Source: Rhodospirillaceae bacterium (lineage in GTDB: Bacteria > Pseudomonadota > Alphaproteobacteria > MPNO01 > UBA2964). From it: a DNA stretch of 37,251 nt. Shown here in pieces: positions 1 to 7,304 of this stretch; positions within the stretch are counted from its first letter, which is position 1; every line of letters begins with the position of its first letter. Where the stretch lies: NCBI GenBank assembly GCA_002720855.1, contig PBIN01000008.1, positions 1-37,251 on the forward strand, in the 5' to 3' direction. A model generated the notes under the pieces. The model saw only the letters and a program-made list of their open reading frames with translations. It had not been told where the DNA came from and made no database searches. The translations under genes and the position numbers were made by a program.

Positions 1-1
1 T

Positions 2-199
2 TCAATTCAGCCCTTTAGATCAGATCCGATGACCGTTCACCATTTAGGTTACCGTTGGGCTAGCGAACCGCCCAAAATGCGGGCGTTAAATCCTTCTTCA
101 TTAGAGTTACGCACCGTGGTGCATAAAGACAAAAACTGGGTTGATGTTGCTAAAGCAAAAAAGTGTGCGCAGCCCACATTCCTGAAAAAAGGAAACTGA
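2..199 (+). CDS. Possible C-terminal tail of a gene cut by the window edge
   Basis: The second plus-strand frame is open from the window edge to a TGA at 197-199, giving 65 residues with no start codon needed inside the window. The tail contains WASEPPKMRALN and ends in a Lys-rich KKCAQPTFLKKGN. I do not recognise a family. It lies upstream of, and in the same direction as, the polymerase-like gene at 354, so it could be the end of another element gene. An open frame this short can also occur by chance, so this is a candidate only. Confidence 0.3.
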   Translation, partial: SIQPFRSDPMTVHHLGYRWASEPPKMRALNPSSLELRTVVHKDKNWVDVAKAKKCAQPTFLKKGN

Positions 200-353
200 C
201 TAAAAGCTATTAGAGAGCCAATACTTCTCATATGATATGAATCATAAAAATAAAAATATTGTTATTTATCAATAAGATAATTCATTTTGAGCGTAGATAA
301 TATGGATATAAAAATAATGTAAGGGATGAATTTTTTTCATACTCTCGCTGGAT
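200..353 (+). promoter_or_regulatory. Very AT-rich leader before the polymerase-like gene
   Basis: This stretch is clearly more AT-rich than the coding DNA around it. It holds a small inverted repeat, ATGAT-ATGA-ATCAT (232-245), and several TATAAT-like words such as TAGATAAT near 293-300. It is the natural place for a promoter of the gene at 354. An AT-rich, repeat-bearing leader in front of a replication-type gene could also be an unwinding or iteron region, but no repeated iteron set is visible. The role is inferred from position and composition only. Confidence 0.35.
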
Positions 354-1613
354 ATGAGCTCAGATAAAGCATACCCGTTTGACGTGGCTTTAAGGCCATT
401 CAGCCCTCTTGCCAGAGAGATGTGTTCAATATTTATCCGAGATATCGAGAGAGCTGAAGCCACCCACCAGTTAAGAACTAGAAAGAGACGTGAAACCGAT
501 CAGGTGGTGTTTGAAGATATTGTCTCTTGCATCTTCGCCAACCTTTGCTTGTCTGCCATCGGCAATAGCAACCGTCCTATTCGTATTTCGCGTTCACACG
601 GCCGAATATCACCGAAGAGCCGGTATCATTCTTCTGTCTTAGGAAAAACCTTTCCAAAAATTATTGATGAATTAGCAAACCCACGGGTTGGCATACTCAC
701 CCAAAAAATCGCCGATCCCAGTGAGACATTTGCCACGCGCCAATCAACAATTAAGGAAACTCAGAAGTTTCGAAAGCTTGTGAGAGAAGCTGGCCTGAAA
801 GCGGGTGATTTCCGCCCAGAGGCTAGCTCGGAACTCATTCTTCTTAAGGCGAAGAAAACCAGACCTGACTCAACCGCCGGACTGGTCGAATATAAAAACA
901 CAGAAAAAACCAATCGCATGAGATCTGAAATGTTTGAGATCAATGATTGGTTGATGGGACTTGAAATCGAGCTGACTGGAAGCCTTGCAGGCTCACACAA
1001 CGTCAACAACAGACAACTCAAAAGACATTTCACAAGAGCAGACCATACTTTCAGCTCCGGTGGACGGCTTTTTGGCGGATTCTGGATGGGCTTGAGCAAG
1101 AAAGAGAGAGAACGGGGGCTCACCTTATCGGGGCAACCAGTCTGCACACTCGATATCTCGAACCTTAACCCAAGTCTTCTCTATGCCATTGCTGAAGTTG
1201 AGAGACCCGACGACGACGCCTATGCCCTCCCGGGCCTGGAACAGAGTCGCGACGGTGTAAAAAACATTTTTAATGCGATGACTTTCAGAGACACGCCACT
1301 AAAGCGCTTTCCATCGGGGACACGAACCAAGTTTCCACGACATGTTTCTATTCAAGATGTGCTCAGAGAGATCGAGCATAAACATCAAAAAATTTTCCAC
1401 CTTCTCAACTCTCAAATCGGCCACCAGCTCCAAAACAAAGAAAGCGATCTGATTGTTGATGTTCTGCTGAATGCGAAGGCCGAAGAAATCCCCGCCTTAC
1501 CTGTCCACGATGCGATCATCATCCCCGATGACAAGACAGAACATGGAATAAGAATCATTAAAAAATGCTTCTTCGCTCATACGGGTTATGAAGCAGAAAT
1601 AAAAAAAGAATGA
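354..1613 (+). CDS. Stand-alone family A / T7-type polymerase-like protein
   Basis: 419 residues. The C-terminal half carries what read as the three palm/finger motifs of the PolA/T7 RNA polymerase superfamily. Motif A is LDISNLNPSLLY (residues 266-277, metal-ligand candidate D267). The O-helix-like motif B is RDGVKNIFNAMTF (299-311, R299 and K303 spaced RxxxK). Motif C is ALPVHDAIIIP (381-391, H385-D386). LQNKESDLI (359-367) before motif C resembles the IQGxxAD segment of Pol I. By eye, the Pol I steric-gate Glu position (D+5) is Asn272 and the Tyr766/Tyr639 position is Phe311. The N-terminal half has no recognisable 5' nuclease or 3'-5' exonuclease motifs, and the protein is much shorter than Pol I. 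A primase, gap-filling or element-replication role is inference. The ATG at 354 has a weak Shine-Dalgarno; the ATG at residue 23, preceded by AGAGAG, is an alternative start. Confidence 0.65.
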   Translation: MSSDKAYPFDVALRPFSPLAREMCSIFIRDIERAEATHQLRTRKRRETDQVVFEDIVSCIFANLCLSAIGNSNRPIRISRSHGRISPKSRYHSSVLGKTFPKIIDELANPRVGILTQKIADPSETFATRQSTIKETQKFRKLVREAGLKAGDFRPEASSELILLKAKKTRPDSTAGLVEYKNTEKTNRMRSEMFEINDWLMGLEIELTGSLAGSHNVNNRQLKRHFTRADHTFSSGGRLFGGFWMGLSKKERERGLTLSGQPVCTLDISNLNPSLLYAIAEVERPDDDAYALPGLEQSRDGVKNIFNAMTFRDTPLKRFPSGTRTKFPRHVSIQDVLREIEHKHQKIFHLLNSQIGHQLQNKESDLIVDVLLNAKAEEIPALPVHDAIIIPDDKTEHGIRIIKKCFFAHTGYEAEIKKE

Positions 1614-1901
1614 TTAAAAATGTGTAGCAGCAGATGAACGATTATCATCGATAAAACAGATAGTTATTAGTCTATTAATCCCCTTCTATCTGTATCTATC
1701 TGCTTCCCCACTGTGGGACCCGTAAGCGATCCAATTACGCCCCCTGTCTGGTAAGAAAAAAAACCTAAACGCGTCGTGTCAGGAAGCCCCCCCAAACCCC
1801 TCTCAGAAGCCCTTAAAGGGGCCCTAGAGTCCAATCATTGATCTAGAGTGGGGGTTACCCGAGAAGCGGAGAGATGCAAACCCTACACGCGCTGAATCCA
1901 T
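1614..1901. other. Intergenic stretch between convergent element genes
   Basis: 288 bases separate the ends of the polymerase-like gene (plus) and the small secreted protein (minus). I see no convincing gene. There is a pyrimidine-rich repeat (TATCTGTATCTATCTG, about 1687-1702), a short inverted repeat CGTAA(1721-1725)/TTACG(1735-1739), C-runs near 1787-1800, and a weak hairpin GCCC(1809-1812)/GGGC(1819-1822) that could help termination from either side. None is strong enough to name. Confidence 0.4.
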
Positions 1902-2255
1902 TTATCGGTTATATGTTTTTTCTGCACAGCTTTCTTGGATCTGCCCGCGTCTATTATTAATGTGGGGCGGCAAAAAACCCGTCCTTCGAAGATACGCGTA
2001 GTCATCGGTCGTGAAGGAACCGAAATACGCCGCAGACAGACAATAACAATAGCTTCTGATCAAAGCTTCACTGAGCTGTGGTGCCTGAGCCTTCAACGTT
2101 GAGAGGCAACTGGGCAAATGTCCCTTCGCAAGCCCATTTTTGAGCGCTGGATCCAGAGGGCGGGCAACAACAGGATTGACGTAACCAACGCAGAAAATAA
2201 ACAGGATAAGCGTAAGTTTACGAAGCTTTATCTCTCTTAATACCTCACTCATCAT
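1902..2255 (-). CDS. Small secreted Cys-containing protein of the element
   Basis: 117 residues, no family recognised. After a basic N-terminus there is a hydrophobic run LTLILFIFCVGYV followed by VVARP, which looks like a Sec signal peptide with cleavage after VVA. The mature part has four cysteines, including a CYC pair (residues 70-72) and a Cys near the end, suggesting disulfides in the periplasm. Its start overlaps the stop of the upstream membrane-protein gene (2245) by about 11 bases, or 8 if the second ATG at 2252 is used, and no good Shine-Dalgarno is seen, so translational coupling is likely. With the integrase and the 2245-3273 gene it forms one minus-strand transcription unit. Function unknown; a periplasmic partner of the upstream membrane protein is a reasonable inference. 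Confidence 0.6.
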   Translation of the reverse strand: MMSEVLREIKLRKLTLILFIFCVGYVNPVVARPLDPALKNGLAKGHLPSCLSTLKAQAPQLSEALIRSYCYCLSAAYFGSFTTDDYAYLRRTGFLPPHINNRRGQIQESCAEKTYNR

Positions 2256-3273
2256 ACAGTAAGCGTTCTTGGGCGAGCCTACCCCCTTCGAAGAAGGCCA
2301 TCAGTAATCTAGACCGCCTATGAGGCGAGTAAACAAACTCCTCATAATTGATTCTGTTTGTCCCATTCATCTCATCCACGAAAGCCACCATTAAGAGTTT
2401 CTGCGGAATTTTGACGGTAAAGGCGAAGCCTGCCTTTACCCGGAATGTCTCTTCGAATTCGATAAAGGCCCTCTCAAAATTCTCGCCATATTCGGACGGG
2501 TCTATGTCCTCAACCCAAACTTTTTCAGCGAGCCGTTCGCATACTCCCTCTACCGAATTGTACCGCTCAATAGCTTCCGCTTCTCTCTGCCTAGCCTCCT
2601 GCTCAGAGCGTTCCTTTTCGCGGCTCTGCGCCTCCATCTCTTCCACGCGCAACGCGATATACCGGGCTTTGGCCTTGGTATCCTCTCCGTCACTTTCTGC
2701 GAGTGCTCTCGCCCATACGCCAATGACCTTCTTGTCATTTTCCAACTCAAGATAGGCTGCCTCATAGAATTCTTGTCGAGCGGCCTGCTCAGACGAACTA
2801 TCTTGCTCCGTCTTTCCTGTTGGGGCAGGCGCCTCAGGCGATGTGAACACCTCTCCGGAAGATGACGACGTTTCAGGCGGAGAGGGAGTTACAGATGCAG
2901 AGGCTGTAACCCTTGGTTGCGGCTGCTGAGTGCCAGCGTCAGTAGTTTTTTGATCCTTCTCGCGAATCTCTGCCAAAAATGGGTCGTTGTTCTTTATCTG
3001 GTATCGAAATGTGACCTTCACGCGATATGAGAAAAAAAGATAAAGGACTGGAGGGACAAGAAAAATCACAGACGGCAAAAGCGTTCCAATCGAAAAACCT
3101 ATTACCTGCCGACTCGGCAGTTTGATGGGTTCACTGGGCGCATCGAAAAAAGTACCGAGAGTTAGCAAGCAACCTATGCCAAACCAGATAATAGCGGGGA
3201 TCATCCATCCGCCGAATCCATATAGAGGATGATTGCGGACCTGCTCTTTTGTCAGTTGGACGTAGTCGGTCAT
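2245..3273 (-). CDS. Two-TM membrane protein with long coiled-coil cytoplasmic part
   Basis: 342 residues from the ATG at 3273, preceded by TAAGGG at good spacing; an upstream start at 3300 would run into the integrase end. The N-terminus (TKEQVRNHPLYGFGGWMIP) resembles the start of small DUF2569-like membrane proteins, a weak call. Two transmembrane segments follow (about residues 21-42 and 57-84). A Ser/Pro/Thr-rich linker (about 110-165) leads to a charged, Glu/Arg-rich coiled coil (about 200-240). The C-terminal domain contains FVDEMNGTNRINYEEF and is not recognised. The gene starts 10 bases after the integrase stop and overlaps the next small secreted protein gene, so the three look co-transcribed. 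Function unknown; accessory cargo of the element. Confidence 0.7.
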   Translation of the reverse strand: MTDYVQLTKEQVRNHPLYGFGGWMIPAIIWFGIGCLLTLGTFFDAPSEPIKLPSRQVIGFSIGTLLPSVIFLVPPVLYLFFSYRVKVTFRYQIKNNDPFLAEIREKDQKTTDAGTQQPQPRVTASASVTPSPPETSSSSGEVFTSPEAPAPTGKTEQDSSSEQAARQEFYEAAYLELENDKKVIGVWARALAESDGEDTKAKARYIALRVEEMEAQSREKERSEQEARQREAEAIERYNSVEGVCERLAEKVWVEDIDPSEYGENFERAFIEFEETFRVKAGFAFTVKIPQKLLMVAFVDEMNGTNRINYEEFVYSPHRRSRLLMAFFEGGRLAQERLLYDE

Positions 3274-3283
3274 AGAAAAACCC

Positions 3284-4261
3284 TTACCTAAGTCTATCAA
3301 CCAAGTCTTCCGCTCGGAGGTGAGTATACCTCTGAAGCATTCTTAAATCACGGTGACCGGTGATTGCGGCCACCTCCATCACATTCAGCCCTTTCTCGAA
3401 CAACCTACTGGTCGCCTCATGTCGGAGATCATGAAACCGAAGGCTCTCTATTCCAGCCCGCTGCACAGCCGCACGCCAGACACACCGAATACCGTATATC
3501 GTTGTCGGGAACACGCGCTCTGAGGATCCACCACGGATACGCTGCAATACTGACACTGCTGAGGTGCTTAGCGGAACCGACCTTCTTTCTCCATTTTTTG
3601 TTTCTTGGAGCTGAATCACGCGGCGAGAAAAATCTACATCACCCCACCTCAGGGAGAGCAACTCGCCACGGCGCATTGCAGTCTCAAGCGCAAAACGAAC
3701 AAGCGGCTCCACCCAGACATTACGGGACTCTGATAACGCGTTGAGTAGCTTTTCTTCCTCCCCGGTCTCCAATCGCCTCACACGGCCCTGTGGTTCAGGA
3801 GGCTTTCGAATGAGGCTCATTGGGTTGTCTATTTCAAAGCCCCATTCGCGCCGGGCGATCTCGATTACATGGTTTAGCAAAAGCATTTCTTTTCGCACGG
3901 TAGCCGTCGACACCTCTGCAAGCCTCATGTCTCGATATCGAGCGGCATCAACAGCCCTCAGGCGGTAAATGTTGATTGAGGATATTTTTTGTCTTTTTAT
4001 TTTTCCAAGTCTGAGCGCTTCGACAGATGCCCCCTTTTTGTGCGGCGTCACCATTTCCAGATATTTGTCTATCAGGTCACCAAGTGTCGTCGTTGCCGAC
4101 GGTCGCTCCGAGACGTCTTCACCGCGCTCTATCTTGCGCTCGATTTCATGAGCCCAGATCTCTGCATCTCGTTTGATCGAGAACGTCTTCGAAGTTGATG
4201 GGTAACCGGACCGTCGAACCTGAGCAGTCCAGCGTTTGTTTCGCTTGCGATAGGTCGCCAT
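3284..4261 (-). CDS. int: Tyrosine recombinase / integrase
   Basis: 325 residues from the ATG at 4261 (MATYRKRNKRW), preceded by GGAG at about 8 bases; this start matches the usual N-terminal beta region of phage-type integrases. An N-terminal SAM-like core-binding domain (about residues 55-160) is followed by the catalytic domain with the expected residues: Arg in ETAMRRGELLSLRW, Lys in ETKNGERR, HDLRHEA (HxxR), GH in AAITGHRD, and Tyr in MLQRYTHLR. It should catalyse site-specific integration and excision. The adjacent tRNA-Pro fragment (4330-4399) is the evident attachment site. The gene is transcribed away from the att site into the element and is followed closely by two cargo genes. The catalytic set appears complete, so it may be active. 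Confidence 0.95.
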   Translation of the reverse strand: MATYRKRNKRWTAQVRRSGYPSTSKTFSIKRDAEIWAHEIERKIERGEDVSERPSATTTLGDLIDKYLEMVTPHKKGASVEALRLGKIKRQKISSINIYRLRAVDAARYRDMRLAEVSTATVRKEMLLLNHVIEIARREWGFEIDNPMSLIRKPPEPQGRVRRLETGEEEKLLNALSESRNVWVEPLVRFALETAMRRGELLSLRWGDVDFSRRVIQLQETKNGERRSVPLSTSAVSVLQRIRGGSSERVFPTTIYGIRCVWRAAVQRAGIESLRFHDLRHEATSRLFEKGLNVMEVAAITGHRDLRMLQRYTHLRAEDLVDRLR

Positions 4262-4329
4262 AGCAGTCGCTCCGTGACAAGAGTGGTACAAGCGACTTCT
4301 GAGAATTCGAAAGAGTTAATTAAATCAAC

Positions 4330-4399
4330 AGCTCAGCCAGAGTAGAGCACTGTCTTCGGGAGGCAGGGGCCGGAGGTTCAAATCCTCTCACTCCGACCA
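4330..4399 (+). other. Attachment site: tRNA-Pro(CGG) 3' fragment
   Basis: The sequence folds as tRNA from the D-arm on. The D-stem is GCTC/GAGC and the anticodon stem CTGTC/GGCAG (4350-4354/4362-4366), with loop TTCGGGA and anticodon CGG (4357-4359). The T-stem is GGAGG/CCTCT around TTCAAAT. The acceptor 3' strand is CACTCCG (4389-4395), then A and an encoded CCA (4397-4399). The expected 5' acceptor strand (CGGAGTG) is missing: the bases before the D-stem are ATTAAATCAAC and cannot pair. It is therefore not a working tRNA gene but the duplicated 3' part left at one end of an integrated element. The T-rich stretch after CCA could be the original tRNA terminator region. Confidence 0.82.
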
Positions 4400-4564
4400 G
4401 TTTTCCTTTTATAATTTAATAAACTGTACTGTTATTCCGTGTTTTGGGTAACAATTGCACACAGCTCCAATAGTCCAGATTAAAGAAATTGCGGAGATAA
4501 CGTTAAAAAACCAATTGTGGAGTTCGACAAAAACCTTAGTTGGATACGAAGGCTGGAAGATATC

Positions 4565-5503
4565 ATGAAACCGAAATTTTCATCATTGTTGCTGGTGCTC
4601 GGATTGCTCTTCGCTGCATTGCCAGCCTATGCAGATGCTGTGGAGGATTGCATATCGAAGGACCCAGAACGGAAAATTTCTGGATGTAACGAAATTATCA
4701 CAACTAAGTCACTTCGGGGAAAGCCTATCTCGAGCAAGAAGCTGGCGATTGTCTACAGAAGTCGCGGCGATGCCTACGGAATAAAAGGCCAATTGAACCG
4801 GGCGATCCAGGACTATGACAAGGCCATCGAGCTAAACCCAAAATATGCGATTGCCCATATCAAACGCGGCGACGCCTACAGAAAAAAAGGGCAATTGAAC
4901 CGGGCGATCCAGGAATATGACAAGGCCATCGAGCTTAACCCGAAATTAGCGATTACCCATATCAAACGCGGCGCGGCTTACAGAAAAAGAGGCCAATTAA
5001 ACCGGGCGATCCAGGATTTTCACAAGGCTATCGAGCTGAATCCGCAATTCGCCCTTGCCCACTTCAACCGTGGCAACGCCTACAGAAAAAAGGGTCAATT
5101 GAACCGGGCGATCCAGGATTATGACAAAGCCATCAAGCTGAACCCAAAATATGCGGATGCCTACAACAACCGCGGCGTAGCTTACAGCGACAAAGGCCAA
5201 GTCAATCGGGCGACCCACGATTTGAACATGGCCATTGAACTAAACCCCAAATCTGCGGCTACCTACTACAACCGCGGCATCGCCTATAGAAAAAAGGGCG
5301 AATTGAACCGGGCGATCCAGGACTTATACGGTGCGGCACGCCTTTCCGCCTATTGGGCGAAACGGTTTCAAAAATCCCTAAAAAATCATGGTTTCTATAA
5401 TGGAGAGATAGATGGAAAGTTTGGAACAGAGATTAGAGCAGCACTTAAGGCCTGTTTAAAAACCAGGAAATGTAATCTGTACAAACCGCACAGGATTGGA
5501 TGA
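4565..5503 (+). CDS. Secreted TPR protein with peptidoglycan-binding-like C-terminus
   Basis: 312 residues from the ATG at 4565, chosen because it is preceded by GGAAG and begins a clear Sec signal peptide (MKPKFSSLLLVLGLLF, cleavage after AYA). Six TPR units of 34 residues follow (about residues 62-262), each close to RGxAYRKKGQLNRAIQDYDKAIELNP. They are so alike that the DNA repeats with a 102-bp period. The C-terminus (WAKRFQKSLKNHGFYNGEID, then GKFGTEIRAALKACL) has the spacing of a PG_binding_1 domain. A periplasmic protein that scaffolds partners and touches the cell wall is the likely picture; the exact role is unknown. It is the first chromosomal gene after the att site. Copy number of the repeats may vary between strains. 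Confidence 0.85.
   Translation: MKPKFSSLLLVLGLLFAALPAYADAVEDCISKDPERKISGCNEIITTKSLRGKPISSKKLAIVYRSRGDAYGIKGQLNRAIQDYDKAIELNPKYAIAHIKRGDAYRKKGQLNRAIQEYDKAIELNPKLAITHIKRGAAYRKRGQLNRAIQDFHKAIELNPQFALAHFNRGNAYRKKGQLNRAIQDYDKAIKLNPKYADAYNNRGVAYSDKGQVNRATHDLNMAIELNPKSAATYYNRGIAYRKKGELNRAIQDLYGAARLSAYWAKRFQKSLKNHGFYNGEIDGKFGTEIRAALKACLKTRKCNLYKPHRIG
4757..5335 (+). repeat. Six tandem 102-bp units encoding TPRs
   Basis: The core word AATTGAACCGGGCGATCCAG recurs nearly unchanged about every 102 bases, near 4792, 4894, 4996, 5098 and 5302; the unit near 5200 is the most diverged. Unit length equals 34 codons, one TPR. Conservation at the DNA level beyond what protein function needs points to recent duplication or gene conversion. 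Confidence 0.85.
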
Positions 5504-5638
5504 CTATTTCCGGACTTCAACCGTGATTTCATTATTGGGAATATTCGACTACGTAAAAAGAACGCCCTACTAACATGCTAGAAAACCTCGAATTATCGGG
5601 TGGCGTATAAACTGTTGGGCTGGCCAAATTACAGGATC

Positions 5639-6376
5639 TCAAAAATCGCTGAGCAGACGCCCGAATCCGTTCACACGATCGTCGATCCCGGTCTTTCGCA
5701 TTGACTCCCATGCTATCGCCTGAAGCGATGTCATTACGTTGATTCCGAATTCGTCCTCTAGCGGCTGAATCGCATCAATAACTGTCCAGTGTGGGCAGCT
5801 AAAATAAAGTGTATCCGCCCCCGGATTCGCTTTCATTGCCGCCCTGCCCCATTCAAGGGCCCGCTCCGGCGGCAACGTACCCAGGTTTATCAGGCTGGAC
5901 CCACCAGCAATAACACCCATTGGGTTAAGACCAAAAAATCCCCTGATATGGCGCTCATGCCGAGCGCTCTGATCTTCCGTGAATGGATGGACAATACAGA
6001 CATTCTGGGAACCGAGCGCTGCAAATGCATGAACCTGGGCAAGCGCCGAACACGACACTTTAACACCGATTTCGCGCTCCAGACTTTCCATCAATGAATC
6101 AACTGTGTCATCGCCCTTTGAAACATTGATCGGCAGACCGCCCAGCAAAACGAGGTCTGCGCCCGCTTGTGCCATTGTATGGGCAGCCTCAATTGATATC
6201 TGATAGCATTTTTTAACATCGTCAGGCGACCTTTCACCCAATGGCAGGGTTATCATCATCAGCGACACGCCATCGGGGACAACCCGATACCAATCGATTG
6301 GATAAACTTCGGTGGTGACGGCGGCGACGGTGTAGCCGATGCGCGCCCGGTGGCCGCGGATTTTCCTACCATCCAT
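5639..6376 (-). CDS. Arylmalonate decarboxylase / maleate isomerase family protein
   Basis: 245 residues from the ATG at 6376, which has GGAGA upstream; the longer frame to 6448 lacks that signal. The fold family (Asp/Glu racemase superfamily, AMDase/maleate cis-trans isomerase branch) is shown by the N-terminal ARIGYTVAAV segment, GADLVLLGGLPIN in the middle, and LYFSCPHWTVIDAI followed by FGINVMTSLQAIAW. The second-half catalytic Cys (SCPHW, residue 194) is present. At the first-half site, where racemases and maleate isomerases have Cys, there is GGLP. A Gly/Cys arrangement is the one known for AMDase, which decarboxylates malonates, so a decarboxylase-type or other one-Cys chemistry is more likely than isomerisation. 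The substrate is unknown. It is followed on the same strand by no close gene; the cupin gene lies about 170 bases upstream. Confidence 0.75.
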   Translation of the reverse strand: MDGRKIRGHRARIGYTVAAVTTEVYPIDWYRVVPDGVSLMMITLPLGERSPDDVKKCYQISIEAAHTMAQAGADLVLLGGLPINVSKGDDTVDSLMESLEREIGVKVSCSALAQVHAFAALGSQNVCIVHPFTEDQSARHERHIRGFFGLNPMGVIAGGSSLINLGTLPPERALEWGRAAMKANPGADTLYFSCPHWTVIDAIQPLEDEFGINVMTSLQAIAWESMRKTGIDDRVNGFGRLLSDF

Positions 6377-6548
6377 GAAAACGTCTCCAGAACTCGGTTT
6401 ACGCCCAATGGTTGGCCTTTCAACGTTTGACGTCAACCAACCTATCAAGGGTGCTCAAATTCGGACGAACTGATCGTTTAGAATTGAACCAGGGCTGAAG
6501 TACTTGCCAAAAATCTAAAGTCGAACGGCGTTCGCTAGCGGAAACGGG

Positions 6549-7124
6549 CTAGATTGCGAGAGGTACGAGCACCAATCCGCGTGAAGTTCCGGTTTTGCCA
6601 GTTTCCAAATTAAACATGACCTGATCGTAACTGCCGGGTTTTGTCGTCCGGACTGTAATGGCAACCGAACGCGGACTGTTGCCGTTCTCGGCATGGGGGA
6701 TATGGGGCGGCACGATATCAACAGTGCCCGCCGGTGCGTCAGAACGAACTTTCAGTTCCAGTTCCGCATATCCTTCCTTACTGCCATCATCGGTGCGCTC
6801 ATAGACATGTGTCACTTCTTGTCCATCCAGCACACCATAAATTGTCCAAGTCGGTCCGTGATCATGCGCCATTGCCGTGTGCTTCGGCTCACGAACAAGC
6901 GCGCCGACGAAGAAATCATATTCAGGGTCGTGATGGAGAATGTACTCGCGGCCTTTCTTTCGTTCCCAACCCTTCGAAGCTTCAAGAAGAGCATCATCCG
7001 ATATGAGTTTCCGCAATAGCGGCCGCACACCTTCCCATTGTTCAACTTCCGGCAAACCCTTGGCAAAATGTTCATGCATCTCGTCGATGAACTCGTTAAA
7101 CGCAGGAATCGAATATTGTCCCAT
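6549..7124 (-). CDS. Cupin protein of the cysteine dioxygenase type
   Basis: 191 residues, close to the usual size of thiol dioxygenases. The metal site is visible as AMAHDHGPTWTIYGVLDG (H87 and H89) and PPHIPHAENG (H144), giving the three-His iron site of CDO-like cupins at nearly the same positions as in animal cysteine dioxygenase. The Tyr/Arg substrate region is less clear: REYIL (59-63) lies where CDO has YxR. Oxidation of a thiol to a sulfinate is therefore possible, but another small substrate is equally likely. The gene stands alone on the minus strand between the AMDase-like gene and the AKR gene, with 169 bases of upstream DNA before the AKR stop side. Substrate unknown. Confidence 0.72.
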   Translation of the reverse strand: MGQYSIPAFNEFIDEMHEHFAKGLPEVEQWEGVRPLLRKLISDDALLEASKGWERKKGREYILHHDPEYDFFVGALVREPKHTAMAHDHGPTWTIYGVLDGQEVTHVYERTDDGSKEGYAELELKVRSDAPAGTVDIVPPHIPHAENGNSPRSVAITVRTTKPGSYDQVMFNLETGKTGTSRGLVLVPLAI

Positions 7125-7304
7125 GCTACAGCTCCCTGTTCAGCGTGTTATTTGGTGCATTAAGCCACAATGAATAAAGAGTGAAAATGGTAAGCGCCAC
7201 AAATTTATATCTGTTTTGCTTATGGAAATTTTCTTCACTTTCTCTCCGAAATCGACGCACGCCATATAGCTGACGCAATAAGTCCCAAACAGTCTGCCAA
7301 AATC

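Larger units (their letters stand above)
1..4399. mobile_element. Right part of an integrative element in tRNA-Pro(CGG)
   Basis: A tyrosine recombinase gene (3284-4261) lies next to a 3' fragment of tRNA-Pro(CGG) at 4330-4399, the usual signature of an element inserted in the 3' end of a tRNA gene. The fragment reads on the plus strand with its CCA end on the right. The rebuilt intact tRNA should therefore lie left of the element, and no tRNA is visible from 1 to 4329, so the left end is outside the window. The visible cargo is a possible gene tail (2-199), a polymerase-like protein (354-1613) and a small membrane/secreted pair transcribed after the integrase. The stretch 200-353 is far more AT-rich than the chromosome to the right. 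No relaxase, capsid, toxin-antitoxin or restriction gene is seen in this part. The right boundary is well supported; the size and type (satellite, island or ICE) are unknown. Confidence 0.72.

Noticed and set aside
49-231. 60-codon minus-strand open frame at the left edge
   Set aside because: No ribosome binding site or recognisable domain; it overlaps a longer uninterrupted plus-strand frame entering from the window edge.
4330-4399. A working tRNA-Pro gene
   Set aside because: D-arm to CCA is present, but the 5' acceptor strand is replaced by bases that cannot pair with CACTCCG.
4757-5335. CRISPR-like array
   Set aside because: The repeats are in-frame 102-bp coding units of TPRs with no distinct spacers.
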